A stretch of 41,881 nt of DNA from HXMU1420-2 sp040830545. Its GTDB lineage: Bacteria > Pseudomonadota > Alphaproteobacteria > Rhodobacterales > Rhodobacteraceae. The stretch is from the NCBI GenBank assembly GCA_040830545.1, contig JBFOMB010000053.1:1-41881 (forward strand). Direction: 5' to 3'. Each line of letters starts with the position of its first letter. The first letter of the stretch is position 1. Positions 1-7,730 of the stretch are shown here, piece by piece. Made by a program: the position numbers and the translations under genes. A model generated the notes under the pieces. The model did not search any database and was not told the origin of the DNA. It saw only the letters and a list, made by a program, of their open reading frames with translations.

Positions 1-163
1 CCCACAAGGCAGGACGTCGCAGCGCCATGACCGCCATACGCCATGCAATTACGATGCCGGCGATATAGGCCAGCGCATACCAGCGCAGCGCAAAGCTGAA
101 CCCGAACAGGTCGATGCTGAACAGTTCGGGCGAGATTTCCGGGAAGGGCAGGACAGCGTACAT
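1..163 (-). CDS. lgt: Prolipoprotein diacylglyceryl transferase, N-terminal part (cut by window edge)
   Basis: Reading leftward from an ATG at 161-163, the first 54 codons give a protein beginning MYAVLPFPEISPEL and continuing through the segment FALRWYALAYIAGIVIAW. This is the usual start of Lgt in Rhodobacteraceae, including the conserved RWYALAY-type stretch at the edge of the first membrane helix. Lgt transfers diacylglycerol from phosphatidylglycerol to the lipobox cysteine of prolipoproteins in the inner membrane. The rest of the gene, including the catalytic region, lies outside the window. It is divergent from ubiK, with about 93 bases between the two starts. Confidence 0.85.
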   Translation of the reverse strand, partial: MYAVLPFPEISPELFSIDLFGFSFALRWYALAYIAGIVIAWRMAVMALRRPALW

Positions 164-176
164 GCCCGGTCAATCC

Positions 177-191
177 TGCCCTTTTAGGGCA
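177..191. promoter_or_regulatory. Short dyad between lgt and ubiK
   Basis: A perfect 6-bp inverted repeat, TGCCCT and AGGGCA with a three-base TTT loop, lies in the divergent lgt/ubiK promoter region, 14 bases upstream of the lgt start. It could be an operator or a leader hairpin of the lgt transcript. It is short enough to be chance. Confidence 0.25.
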
Positions 192-256
192 AAGTCAACC
201 TTGCCTGTACGGCGCGCGCTGCCCATATAACGCCCAAGTGACATGAGGATCGAATT

Positions 257-508
257 ATGCAGACCCGTAACAAGATTATGGACGACATCTCGCAACTGAT
301 GACCAACGCGATGGGCGTGGCGCAGGGTGCACGGGAAGAGGCGGAAACCGCCATGAAATCCCTGATGGACCGCTGGCTGGCCGACCGCGATCTGGTGACG
401 CGCGAGGAATTCGATGCCGTGCGGGCGATGGCGCAGAAGGCACGCGAAGAGAACGCAGCGCTGGCGGCTCGGATCGCTGCGTTGGAAGAGGCAGGCAAGG
501 ACGGTTAA
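257..508 (+). CDS. ubiK: Ubiquinone biosynthesis accessory factor UbiK (BMFP/YqiC family)
   Basis: An 83-residue protein with the BMFP layout: an amphipathic N-terminal helix (KIMDDISQLMTNAMGVAQGA), then a charged region and a C-terminal coiled coil (EEFDAVRAMAQKAREENAAL) that trimerises in the family. UbiK/YqiC proteins are membrane-associated helpers of aerobic ubiquinone synthesis in Proteobacteria; that role is inferred from the family. The ATG at 257 follows a GAGGA ribosome binding site at 245-249. The gene is divergent from lgt, an arrangement I recall as common in Rhodobacterales. It ends 12 bases before the stop of the convergent ion-channel gene. Confidence 0.8.
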   Translation: MQTRNKIMDDISQLMTNAMGVAQGAREEAETAMKSLMDRWLADRDLVTREEFDAVRAMAQKAREENAALAARIAALEEAGKDG

Positions 509-520
509 GGCCGCTCCGGC

Positions 521-1597
521 TCAACCATTCCAGCCACTAATGGCGAGCGCCCAGCCACCAACCAAAAGGGCGGGGAACACGAACCGGGATGCCCGGTCCA
601 GCTTCAACGCCAGTTGTTCCCGCCCCGCCAGGACCATACGACCAGCCACCAACGCTTCGACAATCGACAGGAAGATCAGGACAATCGCCCAGATCACCAG
701 CTTGTCCAACGTGGTGAGGTAGCCCACGGGTGGCAGTTGACTGCTAATGGCGAAGATGAATGCCATGGCGGTCAGCATCGTCGTGGCCCCAATCCCGATC
801 TGAAATTCGAACTGGCTGGGCGGCACCCAGAAGATGACCCAGGACATGGCAACGACCAAGGTCAGCAGGCTGATCAGGCGGTAGATGTAGAATTGCGGGT
901 TTCGCTTGGCGTCTATGATCAGCGAGATCATTTCCAGCTCCAGTTCGGTCCGCCGAAACGTCAGCGCGCCGGTTTCAAGCCTTGCGTCGCCGACTGTCCA
1001 GCCTTCGATGTTCAGACGATCCGCGATCCAGGTGTTTTCCTGATCCGGGACGAAATCGACCAGATTGTTGGGTTCTTCGACATTGACGAAGTCGATGGAG
1101 AACTGGTGGCTATCAAACGGAAATCGGCTGAGGTTGTGATAGCTGGACACTGCACCGGTGAAGCGCTGCGTGTATTCAACCCGGCCACCTGGTCCAACAG
1201 CCACCTGATTGCGCGCGTTGCGATAGGCCACGCGTAATTGGTCGGAGTTCAGCAGGCGAATACGGGGGAACCAAACCTCGGTCACGCCGAATCGGCACCC
1301 TGCGCTGTCCGCCAATCGTGGGTCGGTCCAATACATGCGCATGAAGAAATCAATTTCGATGCGCTGGTTTTCGTCGTCCACACCCATGAAATCGACGACT
1401 GAAAAAGAAGCCGTGACCTCGGTGGCCTCGTTTGCACCGCCCGGAGGCAAGTCCGTGCGCATGTCTGGCGGGATTTCACAGGCGATCGCGGGAAGGCCCA
1501 TTCCCAAACACATCAACGCTGCGATCAGCCACCGCGACGCCAAATCCAACATGGTGCGGACCAAGTGACGCGCCCGTGTCCGTGTAGTCAAACTCAT
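521..1597 (-). CDS. Bacterial pentameric ligand-gated ion channel (Cys-loop receptor homologue)
   Basis: About 358 residues with the full pLGIC architecture. A signal peptide (SRWLIAALMCLGMGLPAIA, about residues 21-40) is followed by a beta-rich extracellular domain with the loop motifs YWTDPRL, EVWFPRI and FPFDSHQFSIDF (FPFD near residues 159-162). Four membrane helices follow: M1 about 236-258 (ending WVIFWVPP), M2 about 266-286, M3 about 299-319 and M4 about 339-354. The FPFD motif sits where eukaryotic receptors have their Cys-loop, but the flanking cysteines are absent, as in prokaryotic relatives such as GLIC and ELIC. The M3-M4 loop is short. M2 (GIGATTMLTAMAFIFAIS) lacks the glutamate ring expected of GLIC-like cation pores. 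I start at the ATG at 1597, preceded by a purine-rich GGGGAA; a further ATG at 1552 is possible. The ligand is unknown. Transcription is convergent with ubiK. Confidence 0.88.
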   Translation of the reverse strand: MSLTTRTRARHLVRTMLDLASRWLIAALMCLGMGLPAIACEIPPDMRTDLPPGGANEATEVTASFSVVDFMGVDDENQRIEIDFFMRMYWTDPRLADSAGCRFGVTEVWFPRIRLLNSDQLRVAYRNARNQVAVGPGGRVEYTQRFTGAVSSYHNLSRFPFDSHQFSIDFVNVEEPNNLVDFVPDQENTWIADRLNIEGWTVGDARLETGALTFRRTELELEMISLIIDAKRNPQFYIYRLISLLTLVVAMSWVIFWVPPSQFEFQIGIGATTMLTAMAFIFAISSQLPPVGYLTTLDKLVIWAIVLIFLSIVEALVAGRMVLAGREQLALKLDRASRFVFPALLVGGWALAISGWNG

Positions 1598-1699
1598 ACC
1601 ATTCCCCGGCGTTCCACCTGTCGGGTGGACTCGTTTCATTACGGGCAAGGTGCCATGGGTCGGGCTATCGGGCCAGAGTGGATTTTGGGTAGGGTCGGA

Positions 1700-2920
1700 T
1701 TATTCGACAGAGCGATACCAGCGCACCAATGCAGCGCGGTCCGCGGGTTCCATGAAGGTGATATTGGCCGGTGGCATGGCGTGGCTCAGCCCCGCTTGCA
1801 AGTAAATCGCCTGCGCATTGCGGGCGATGTCAGCCTCGGTTTCCAGCAGTACACCCTTGGGCGCCCACAAAATGCCCTCCCACACGGGTTCGCGCGCGTG
1901 GCACATGGAACAGCGGCCCAGCACGATGTCGTGCACATCCTCGAACCCGTCCGCGCTGGCAAAGCGCGTTTCGTAGGGCGTCAGGTCTTGCGCCTCGGCC
2001 TCTTCCAGCGTGGATGTCATCGGTGCGGTCGACAGCCAGCAGATCATCAGGAACAGGATCGCTGTGACGGCCCACGTCCAGGTCGGCTTGCCCTTTCGTG
2101 CGTGCATGGAGTTGAAATAGTGCCGGATCGTGACCCCCATCAGGAAGACAAGGCTGGCGATGATCCAATTGTATTCGGTGGCAAAGGCCAGCGGGTAGTG
2201 GTTGGACAACATCAGGAAGATGACTGGTAAGGTCAGGTAATTGTTGTGGGTCGACCGTAACTTGGCAATCTTGCCGTATTTCGCATCCGGCGTGCGCCCG
2301 GCCTTGAGGTCCGCCACAACAATGCGCTGGTTCGGGATGATGATCAGGAACACATTGGCGGTCATGATTGTCGCCGTGAACGCGCCCAGATGCAGCATCA
2401 TCGCCCGCCCGGTGAAGATCTGGTTGTAGCCCCAGCCCATTGCCACCAGCATGACAAAGAGAAGAACCATCAGAACGGTTGGCTGTTCTCCCAACGGGCT
2501 TTTGCATAAGTAGTCGTAGACCAGCCAGCCAATGGTCAAGGAAGCCGCGGAAATCAGGATGCCTTGCCACAGCGCCAAATCAGCCTTCTGCGCGTCAAGT
2601 AGGTAAAGTTCCCCGCCGGCCCAATAGACAATCATCAACAGCGCGGCACCGCTGAGCCACGTCGAATAGCTTTCCCATTTGAACCAAGTCAGGTGTTCGG
2701 GCATGCGCTCGGGCGCGACCAGATACTTCTGGATATGGTAGAACCCGCCTCCATGAACCTGCCATTCCTCACCATCGGCCGGGCCGGGGATATTCCGGTT
2801 CAACCCAAGGTCCAACGCGATGAAATAAAAGGATGATCCAATCCAGGCCATCGCAGTGATCACGTGCAGCCAGCGGGCGGCAAACTCCAGCCAGCTCCAG
2901 AATACAGCGAGGTCGTACAT
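1700..2920 (-). CDS. puuD: Urate hydroxylase PuuD, membrane protein with C-terminal cytochrome c domain
   Basis: A 406-residue integral membrane protein of the PuuD family, which oxidises urate to 5-hydroxyisourate and passes electrons to the respiratory chain instead of making hydrogen peroxide as soluble uricase does. Family signatures include WLHVITAMAWIGSSFYFIALD at the N terminus, histidines in several of about eight membrane helices, and RSTHNNYLTLPV around residues 222-233. The last 80 residues form a small cytochrome c domain with the haem motif C337-S-M-C340-H341 and a downstream HAMPP segment whose Met could be the axial ligand. Length is typical. It lies divergent from a LysR gene and next to uraH, puuE-uraD and allA, which fits urate catabolism. 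Confidence 0.9.
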   Translation of the reverse strand: MYDLAVFWSWLEFAARWLHVITAMAWIGSSFYFIALDLGLNRNIPGPADGEEWQVHGGGFYHIQKYLVAPERMPEHLTWFKWESYSTWLSGAALLMIVYWAGGELYLLDAQKADLALWQGILISAASLTIGWLVYDYLCKSPLGEQPTVLMVLLFVMLVAMGWGYNQIFTGRAMMLHLGAFTATIMTANVFLIIIPNQRIVVADLKAGRTPDAKYGKIAKLRSTHNNYLTLPVIFLMLSNHYPLAFATEYNWIIASLVFLMGVTIRHYFNSMHARKGKPTWTWAVTAILFLMICWLSTAPMTSTLEEAEAQDLTPYETRFASADGFEDVHDIVLGRCSMCHAREPVWEGILWAPKGVLLETEADIARNAQAIYLQAGLSHAMPPANITFMEPADRAALVRWYRSVE

Positions 2921-2975
2921 GGGGGGCTCCGTTCAATGCTTCGGGAAGACTATGCAATTCCCTGATTTTTCGGTA

Positions 2976-2992
2976 TTGCCATATATTGTCAA
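2976..2992. promoter_or_regulatory. Candidate LysR operator between puuD and the LysR gene
   Basis: TTGCCA at 2976-2981, a TATAT spacer and TGTCAA at 2987-2992 form an interrupted dyad (5 of 6 arm positions pair) midway between the divergent starts of puuD (2920) and the LysR gene (3016). LysR regulators usually bind partially symmetric A/T-centred sites of about this size in such intergenic regions. Assignment is by position and symmetry only. Confidence 0.4.
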
Positions 2993-3015
2993 ACTCATTC
3001 AAAAATCGCGGAAGA

Positions 3016-3939
3016 ATGTCTTACCTCGACAACATTCGGACCTTTGTGCGTGTCTATGAATTGGGCAGTATGTCCGCTGCAGGGCGGGATTTGCGGGTGT
3101 CACCGGCGGTAACATCGGCGCGGATTTCGCAGTTGGAAGATCATCTGGGCGTGCGGCTGTTCCAGCGTACGACGCGAAACCTGAGTGCGACAGAGCAGGG
3201 GGAGGCGTTTTACGTCGGGGCCTGCGCCGTGCTGGAAGCGGTGGATGAGGCCGAGGCGCGGGTTGTTGATCTCACCGAGAACCCGCGCGGGTCGCTGTAT
3301 GTTTCCGCGCCATTGGGGGTGGGGCGACGTTTGATTGCGCCACGTGTGCCGGAGTTTTTGGATACCTATCCTGAGATCGCAGTGAGATTGCGGCTGACAG
3401 ATCGGAACGTGGATCTGACATCTGAGGGGTTGGATTTGGCCTTTTTCCTGGGCCAACCTGAAGACAGTACATTGCGCATCCGCAAGATCGCGGATTGTCG
3501 GCGGGTGTTGTGCGCGGCTCCGTCGTATGTGGAGGAGCGGGGCAGCCCCGAGACCGGGCGGGATCTGGTGCGGGGCGGGCATGAATGCCTGAACCTGCGC
3601 TTTCCCGGCGCGGCGGAGTTTCAATGGCGCTTGCAGACACCGGACGGGCCGCAGCGCTTTGCCGTGTCGGGGCGGCATGAAAGCGATGATGGCGATGTAC
3701 TGACCGACTGGGCGCTAGCGGGGCGCGGGATCGTGATGAAGCCGGTGTTCGAAGTGGCGACGCATCTGACGTCAGGCGCATTGGTGGCCGTCGCGACAGA
3801 GACACCACCCGTCCCGGTTCAGATGGCGTGCCTTTACACGCATCGTCGCCATCAGGACCCGAAGACGCGGCTGTTCATGGAATTCATGACCGATGAGCTC
3901 AGCACAGCCATTGCCACGGCAGAGCGCGCGGTGGGGTGA
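3016..3939 (+). CDS. LysR-family transcriptional regulator, probable regulator of the urate genes
   Basis: A 307-residue LysR protein. The N-terminal winged helix-turn-helix (residues about 3-62) includes SMSAAGRDLRVSPAVTSARI and the typical LGVRLFQRTTRNLSATEQGE wing. The rest is a periplasmic-binding-like effector domain. The PAVTSARI-type recognition helix and the RTTR-LSATEQG segment suggest the large subgroup related to DmlR/AaeR. The ATG at 3016 is chosen because the LysR domain begins there; an in-frame TTG at 2986 has no fold support. Divergent from puuD and close to the other urate genes, so it may respond to urate or a breakdown product; this is inference from context. Confidence 0.88.
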   Translation: MSYLDNIRTFVRVYELGSMSAAGRDLRVSPAVTSARISQLEDHLGVRLFQRTTRNLSATEQGEAFYVGACAVLEAVDEAEARVVDLTENPRGSLYVSAPLGVGRRLIAPRVPEFLDTYPEIAVRLRLTDRNVDLTSEGLDLAFFLGQPEDSTLRIRKIADCRRVLCAAPSYVEERGSPETGRDLVRGGHECLNLRFPGAAEFQWRLQTPDGPQRFAVSGRHESDDGDVLTDWALAGRGIVMKPVFEVATHLTSGALVAVATETPPVPVQMACLYTHRRHQDPKTRLFMEFMTDELSTAIATAERAVG

Positions 3940-3977
3940 GGCCAATTGTGCGCCTGCGGCGCGCTGGATGTCTCGTC

Positions 3978-3997
3978 AAATCGCCTTTGGCGATTTT
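3978..3997 (+). terminator. Hairpin terminator after the LysR gene
   Basis: AAATCGCC (3978-3985) pairs perfectly with GGCGATTT (3989-3996) around a TTT loop and ends in a short T run. It lies 38 bases after the LysR stop codon and can serve as an intrinsic terminator. The same symmetric stem would also work weakly for uraH transcription from the other side. Confidence 0.55.
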
Positions 3998-4048
3998 CCT
4001 CGAGTCGGCTGGAGTTGAGAGCGGAACGAGTGAGGCAGCGCTGGTTTT

Positions 4049-4070
4049 GAGTATTTGCAGAACAATGAAG
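4049..4070 (+). repeat. Partial copy of the extragenic repeat tail
   Basis: The stretch GAGTATTTGCAGAACAATGA plus AG nearly matches the tail of the longer palindromic element at 13229-13251 (GAGTATTTTGCGAACAATGA plus AAG). This copy lacks the strong G/C hairpins seen at the other site. It lies between the convergent LysR and uraH genes, ending 10 bases from the uraH stop. Confidence 0.55.
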
Positions 4071-4079
4071 GGTAGTCGG

Positions 4080-4433
4080 TCAGCTGCCCCGGTAGGTTGA
4101 AAAACCGAAAGGCGAAAGCAGGAGAGGGACATGGTAGTGATCGTCCTCGGACATGCCGAAGCGGATCGGGACCTGGTCGAGGAAAAGTGGGTCTGGTCCG
4201 GACTGGCCTGTGGCACGGAGGTAGTCGCCCGCCTCGAAAGTGAGTTCATAAGTGCCGGTTCTGAATGCGTCCTGCGGCAGGATCGGGCTGTCCGTGCGCC
4301 CGTCGGCATTGGTTTTCATGTCTGCTATCAGGGTGCGGTCAGACCCTTCGATGCGGTGCAGCGTGATTTTGAGCCCGGCGGCGGGGCAGCCACGGGCCGT
4401 GTCGAGCACATGGGTGGTCAGAAATCCGGACAT
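4080..4433 (-). CDS. uraH: 5-hydroxyisourate hydrolase (transthyretin-like)
   Basis: A 117-residue protein of the transthyretin-related HIU hydrolase family, which hydrolyses the product of PuuD to OHCU. The signatures are TTHVLDTARGCPAAGLKITL at the N terminus (catalytic His in the THVLD motif), FRTGTYELTFEAGDYLRA in the middle, DHYHVPLLLSPFGFSTYRGS at the end and the diagnostic C-terminal Y-R-G-S tetrapeptide. Length is normal for the family. The ATG at 4433 follows a clear AGGAG ribosome binding site. Divergent from puuE-uraD. Confidence 0.93.
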   Translation of the reverse strand: MSGFLTTHVLDTARGCPAAGLKITLHRIEGSDRTLIADMKTNADGRTDSPILPQDAFRTGTYELTFEAGDYLRATGQSGPDPLFLDQVPIRFGMSEDDHYHVPLLLSPFGFSTYRGS

Positions 4434-4575
4434 GGCGCACTCCTTTGATTGGGAAAGTGATGCCTGATTGGGCGGGGACCGGCAAACCTGTCCTCATTGA
4501 CACTGCCTTTGGGGATTTTTGAAAAACCATAAGACATCGTGCAGATAGAAGGAACGAAAGCCTGAGGAGACGCAG

Positions 4576-5988
4576 ATGAATCGGTATCCCCGCGACATGA
4601 TCGGTTATGGAGCCAACCCGCCGGACCCAGCCTGGCCCGGTGGTGCGCGGATCGCGGTACAGCTTGTACTGAACTATGAGGAAGGCGGCGAGAACTGTGT
4701 GTTGCATGGCGACGAAGGGTCAGAGGCGTTTTTGAGCGAGATTGTCGGTGCAGCATCCTGGGAAGGGCAGCGGCATTGGAACATGGAAAGCATCTATGAA
4801 TATGGGTCACGCGCCGGGTTCTGGCGGTTGCACCGTTTGATGCGTGATCTGCCGATTACGGTTTACGGCGTGGCCTCGGCCCTGGCGCGCAGCCCGGATC
4901 AGGTTGCGGCGATGCAGGAAGCCGGTTGGGAGATTGCGAGCCACGGGTTGAAATGGGTCGAACACAAGGACATGCCCGAAGACGCTGAACGCGCTGATAT
5001 GGTCGAGGCCATCCGGCTGCATCGTGAAGTGACCGGCGCGCGACCGCGTGGCTGGTATACGGGGCGCTGTTCCAGCAATACGGTTCGGTTGGCGGCGGAA
5101 GAAGGTGGGTTTGCCTATATAGCGGATACATATGCGGATGATCTGCCATATTGGACGCGGCTAACGGGGCGCGACCAGCTGATCGTGCCTTACACGTTGG
5201 ATGCAAACGACATGCGCTTTGCCACGCCGCAGGGGTTTAATGCCGGGGATCAGTTTTTTAACTACCTGACGGACACGTTTGACGTGCTTTACGCCGAGGG
5301 CGTGGCGGGCGCGCCCAAGATGATGTCGGTGGGATTGCATTGTCGGTTGGTGGGACGACCCGGGCGTTTTCGGGCGTTGGAACGGTTCCTGGAGCATGTG
5401 CGGGGGCATTCTGATGTCTGGTTTGCAACGCGATTGCAGATTGCAGAGCATTGGGCAGCGCATCATCCACCGGTGGCGCGGGATCGTCCGTCGGAGATGG
5501 ACCGTGCAACCTTTGTGGCAGCCTATGGCGGGGTCTTTGAACATTCGCCCTGGATTGCCGAACGGGCGTTTGATCTGGAACTGGGGCCTGCGCATGACAC
5601 GGCTGGAGGGCTTCACAACGCGCTCGCGCGGATGTTCCGGTCGGCATCGGAAGAGGAGCGGTTGGGCGTGTTGACCGTGCATCCGGATCTGGCGGGCAAA
5701 CTGGCGGCGGCCAAACGGCTGACAGCTGAAAGCACGTCGGAACAGGCGAGCGCCGGGCTGGACGCGTTGACCGATGCGGAACGCGCGACATTCACGGAAC
5801 TTAATCTGGCGTACACGGATAAGTTTGGCTTTCCATTCATCATAGCGGTCAGAGATCACACCAAGGCGTCAATCCTGGAGGCATTCCAGGCGCGCGTGGG
5901 CCATGACCGGTACGTGGAGTTTGCCGAGGCCTGCCGACAAGTGGAACGGATCGCGGCATTCCGCCTGCGTGATCTGCTGCCCGCATGA
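4576..5988 (+). CDS. puuE: Bifunctional allantoinase PuuE / OHCU decarboxylase UraD fusion
   Basis: A 470-residue fusion. Residues 1 to about 300 are a polysaccharide-deacetylase-like allantoinase (PuuE): RYPRDMIGYGANPPDPAWPG at the start, the NYEEGGEN motif, the EYGSRAGFWRL segment and GWEIASHGLKWVEH with metal- or substrate-contacting His. Residues about 308-470 are a complete OHCU decarboxylase (UraD) with the conserved FEHSPW (H323), TVHPDLAG and Y-T-D-K-F-G-F-P-F-I motifs. UraD makes (S)-allantoin and PuuE opens the allantoin ring to allantoate, so consecutive steps are joined in one chain. The ATG at 4576 follows GAGGAG at 4564-4569. The stop overlaps the allA start (ATGA), indicating translational coupling. 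Confidence 0.93.
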   Translation: MNRYPRDMIGYGANPPDPAWPGGARIAVQLVLNYEEGGENCVLHGDEGSEAFLSEIVGAASWEGQRHWNMESIYEYGSRAGFWRLHRLMRDLPITVYGVASALARSPDQVAAMQEAGWEIASHGLKWVEHKDMPEDAERADMVEAIRLHREVTGARPRGWYTGRCSSNTVRLAAEEGGFAYIADTYADDLPYWTRLTGRDQLIVPYTLDANDMRFATPQGFNAGDQFFNYLTDTFDVLYAEGVAGAPKMMSVGLHCRLVGRPGRFRALERFLEHVRGHSDVWFATRLQIAEHWAAHHPPVARDRPSEMDRATFVAAYGGVFEHSPWIAERAFDLELGPAHDTAGGLHNALARMFRSASEEERLGVLTVHPDLAGKLAAAKRLTAESTSEQASAGLDALTDAERATFTELNLAYTDKFGFPFIIAVRDHTKASILEAFQARVGHDRYVEFAEACRQVERIAAFRLRDLLPA

Positions 5989-6473
5989 ACGAGATCGTAG
6001 TTGAGCCCTTGAGTGCTGTGGCCTTTGCGTCATTTGGGGATGTGTTGGATTGCGCAGGCGAGCCCGACAAGATCATCAATCAAGGACTGTGTGGGCGGTT
6101 TCATGACCGGGCGAGACTGGATTTCGGCGACGGGAAGGCCGGGGTCAGCCTGTTTCAGGCCGTGCCGCGACAGTTGCCGTATCAATTGGAGATGATGGAG
6201 CGGCACCCGGAGGGAAGTCAGTGTTTTATTCCGATGTCGCTGCAGCCCTTTCTGGTGATTGTTGCGCCCGATCGTGACGGTCGCCCGGACTACCCCCGGG
6301 CATTTGCCACCGCGCCAGGGCAGGCGATCAATTTCCATCGTGGCACGTGGCATGGCGTTTTGACGCCACTGCACGCGCCGGGGCTGTTTGCGGTGGTGGA
6401 TCGCATTGGTGAAGGCGACAATCTGGAAGAGTTTTGGTTCGACAGAGCCTATTTGGTGGTCAACGGCGCCTAG
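5985..6473 (+). CDS. allA: Ureidoglycolate lyase
   Basis: A 162-residue cupin-type ureidoglycolate lyase, which releases glyoxylate and urea from ureidoglycolate. Typical features are the start IVVEPLSAVAFASFGDVLD, the H-x-E/G-x-x-Q segment ERHPEGSQCFIPM, FLVIVAPD, and NFHRGTWHGVLTPL followed by FAVVDRIGEGDNLEEF. Its ATG lies inside the puuE-uraD stop (four-base overlap), so the two are co-translated. No allantoate amidohydrolase or allantoicase is in the window, so the step between PuuE and AllA must be supplied elsewhere. Confidence 0.92.
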   Translation: MNEIVVEPLSAVAFASFGDVLDCAGEPDKIINQGLCGRFHDRARLDFGDGKAGVSLFQAVPRQLPYQLEMMERHPEGSQCFIPMSLQPFLVIVAPDRDGRPDYPRAFATAPGQAINFHRGTWHGVLTPLHAPGLFAVVDRIGEGDNLEEFWFDRAYLVVNGA

Positions 6474-6596
6474 TCGCAGAACCTGCGGATAGTTTCCCGA
6501 ATGGGTTTGCGTTGCCGGGCAAGGTGGATGCGCAACGTCCGAAAGTCGATTTCGACCTCAAGTTGACCCCCGATGTTTGAAACGCCGAAGTCGGTT

Positions 6597-7355
6597 TTAG
6601 GTGTCGCGAAACAGGCGCGTATGGGCCAATTCTCGTGCCAGTTCCTGCAAAATAGGGATAATTCGGGTCGGATCCGGGGAGCCTGAATTGGGAAAGGACG
6701 TGCCCACAACTGCCTTTAATCCCCCAATTGGGCCCACTGGTACAGCAAAGGCCGTCACTCCTGCCTCAAATTCATTGTCGACTATTGCAAACCCATGCGT
6801 TCGACAGGTCGTCACAGACGCAGCAATCGCATCCCGGTCGGTGAGGGATGATGCCGTGTATTGTTGTAACGGTGTTTCAGACAGGTAGGTGACGGTTTGC
6901 GCTGGATCGTCGTAAGCCAGAATCATACGCCCAATGGCCGTGTGGCTCAGCGGTAGGCGGCTGCCCACGGTAAAGCCGAATGTCACGGGTTGATTGCGTG
7001 GGGCGGACTGACCGACAAAAACCGCAGCGTCTTCCTCGCGGATTGACAATGACACCGGTCCTTCCAGACGTTCGGAAAACCGGTTCAACAGCGGCTGTAC
7101 TTCGATTCCAAAGGCGTTGCCCTGAAAGAAACTGCCAGCCAATGCCAGAACGCGCGGGGTCAAAACAAAACTGCGTCCGGATTTGCGAACATATCCAAGC
7201 TCGACCAATGTCAGAACCAGACGACGGACTGAGGCCCGATCCAGTCCCGTTTTCACGGCCAGGTCAGCCAGGGTCAAATGCGTGTCGGCATCATCGAACG
7301 CACGCAGTACGCGGATGCCTTTTACAAAGGTCTTGGATATTTCCCGGTTGGACAT
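6597..7355 (-). CDS. IclR-family transcriptional regulator
   Basis: A 252-residue IclR regulator. The N-terminal winged helix (residues about 7-70) includes KGIRVLRAFDDADTHLTLAD, KTGLDRASVRRLVLTLVELG and YVRKSGRSFVLTPRVL. The C-terminal GAF-like effector domain contains SRLPLSHTAIGRMILAY and FAVPVGPIGGLKAVVGTSFP. This resembles the PcaR/PcaU/PobR branch, which senses aromatic acids; that resemblance is by eye. It is divergent from the Rieske/ligase operon starting at 7731 and is its most likely regulator. The 123-base stretch between allA and this gene's stop contains no gene. Confidence 0.92.
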   Translation of the reverse strand: MSNREISKTFVKGIRVLRAFDDADTHLTLADLAVKTGLDRASVRRLVLTLVELGYVRKSGRSFVLTPRVLALAGSFFQGNAFGIEVQPLLNRFSERLEGPVSLSIREEDAAVFVGQSAPRNQPVTFGFTVGSRLPLSHTAIGRMILAYDDPAQTVTYLSETPLQQYTASSLTDRDAIAASVTTCRTHGFAIVDNEFEAGVTAFAVPVGPIGGLKAVVGTSFPNSGSPDPTRIIPILQELARELAHTRLFRDT

Positions 7356-7730
7356 TGCCGCCTTCTTGATTTGATGCTGCGGTGCGCGCGCACCGCGATT
7401 GCGATGTAGGCAAGCAAGTTATGCACGAAAAATGTGTGAGCAATCGATACTAATGTCATAAATGATAGAAGGACATTCTGAAGCCGATTGTGATCAAAGT
7501 CGTGGACCGGAATGTGCGGCTGATCGTTTTCCACTGGTGCGTCCTAGTCATTATTGCGTCAGACATCGTCGGTACGGCAATCTTGGCGAGCTTCAAGGCT
7601 CAAACCCTTAGCCTGATGCGTTGGACGAACCAAGTGTTCACGATGGGTTGACGATTACCCATCGGTTGATACGTTCAATTAACGTCCATTTGGTCATATA
7701 TCGAACAAATCTTACTGGAGTTTCAGCATC
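7356..7730. promoter_or_regulatory. Divergent intergenic region of iclR-type gene and Rieske operon
   Basis: This 375-base stretch holds no convincing gene. An 8+8 bp perfect dyad lies at 7641-7664 and a 5+5 dyad, ACGTT caatt AACGT, at 7671-7685. A looser pair, ATTTG (7688-7692) and CAAAT (7706-7710), flanks ATATAT. The ribosome binding site of the Rieske gene is the GGAG at 7717-7720. A short antisense reading frame covering 7322-7534 overlaps the IclR start and was rejected. Confidence 0.5.
7641..7664. promoter_or_regulatory. Perfect dyad, candidate IclR operator
   Basis: CGATGGGT (7641-7648) is followed after eight bases by its exact reverse complement ACCCATCG (7657-7664). The symmetric site is 24 bases long and ends 66 bases before the start codon of the Rieske operon. 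Arm length and spacing suit a dimeric winged-helix regulator such as the divergent IclR protein. A TTGACG that could be a -35 element begins at the last base of the left arm (7648-7653), so binding would block it. No matching -10 was convincing. Confidence 0.5.

Noticed and set aside
4497..4502. TTGACA as -35 of a puuE-uraD promoter
   Set aside because: No -10-like hexamer 16-18 bases downstream.
7322..7534. 70-codon minus-strand frame upstream of the IclR gene
   Set aside because: It overlaps the start of the IclR gene in another frame and has no motif.
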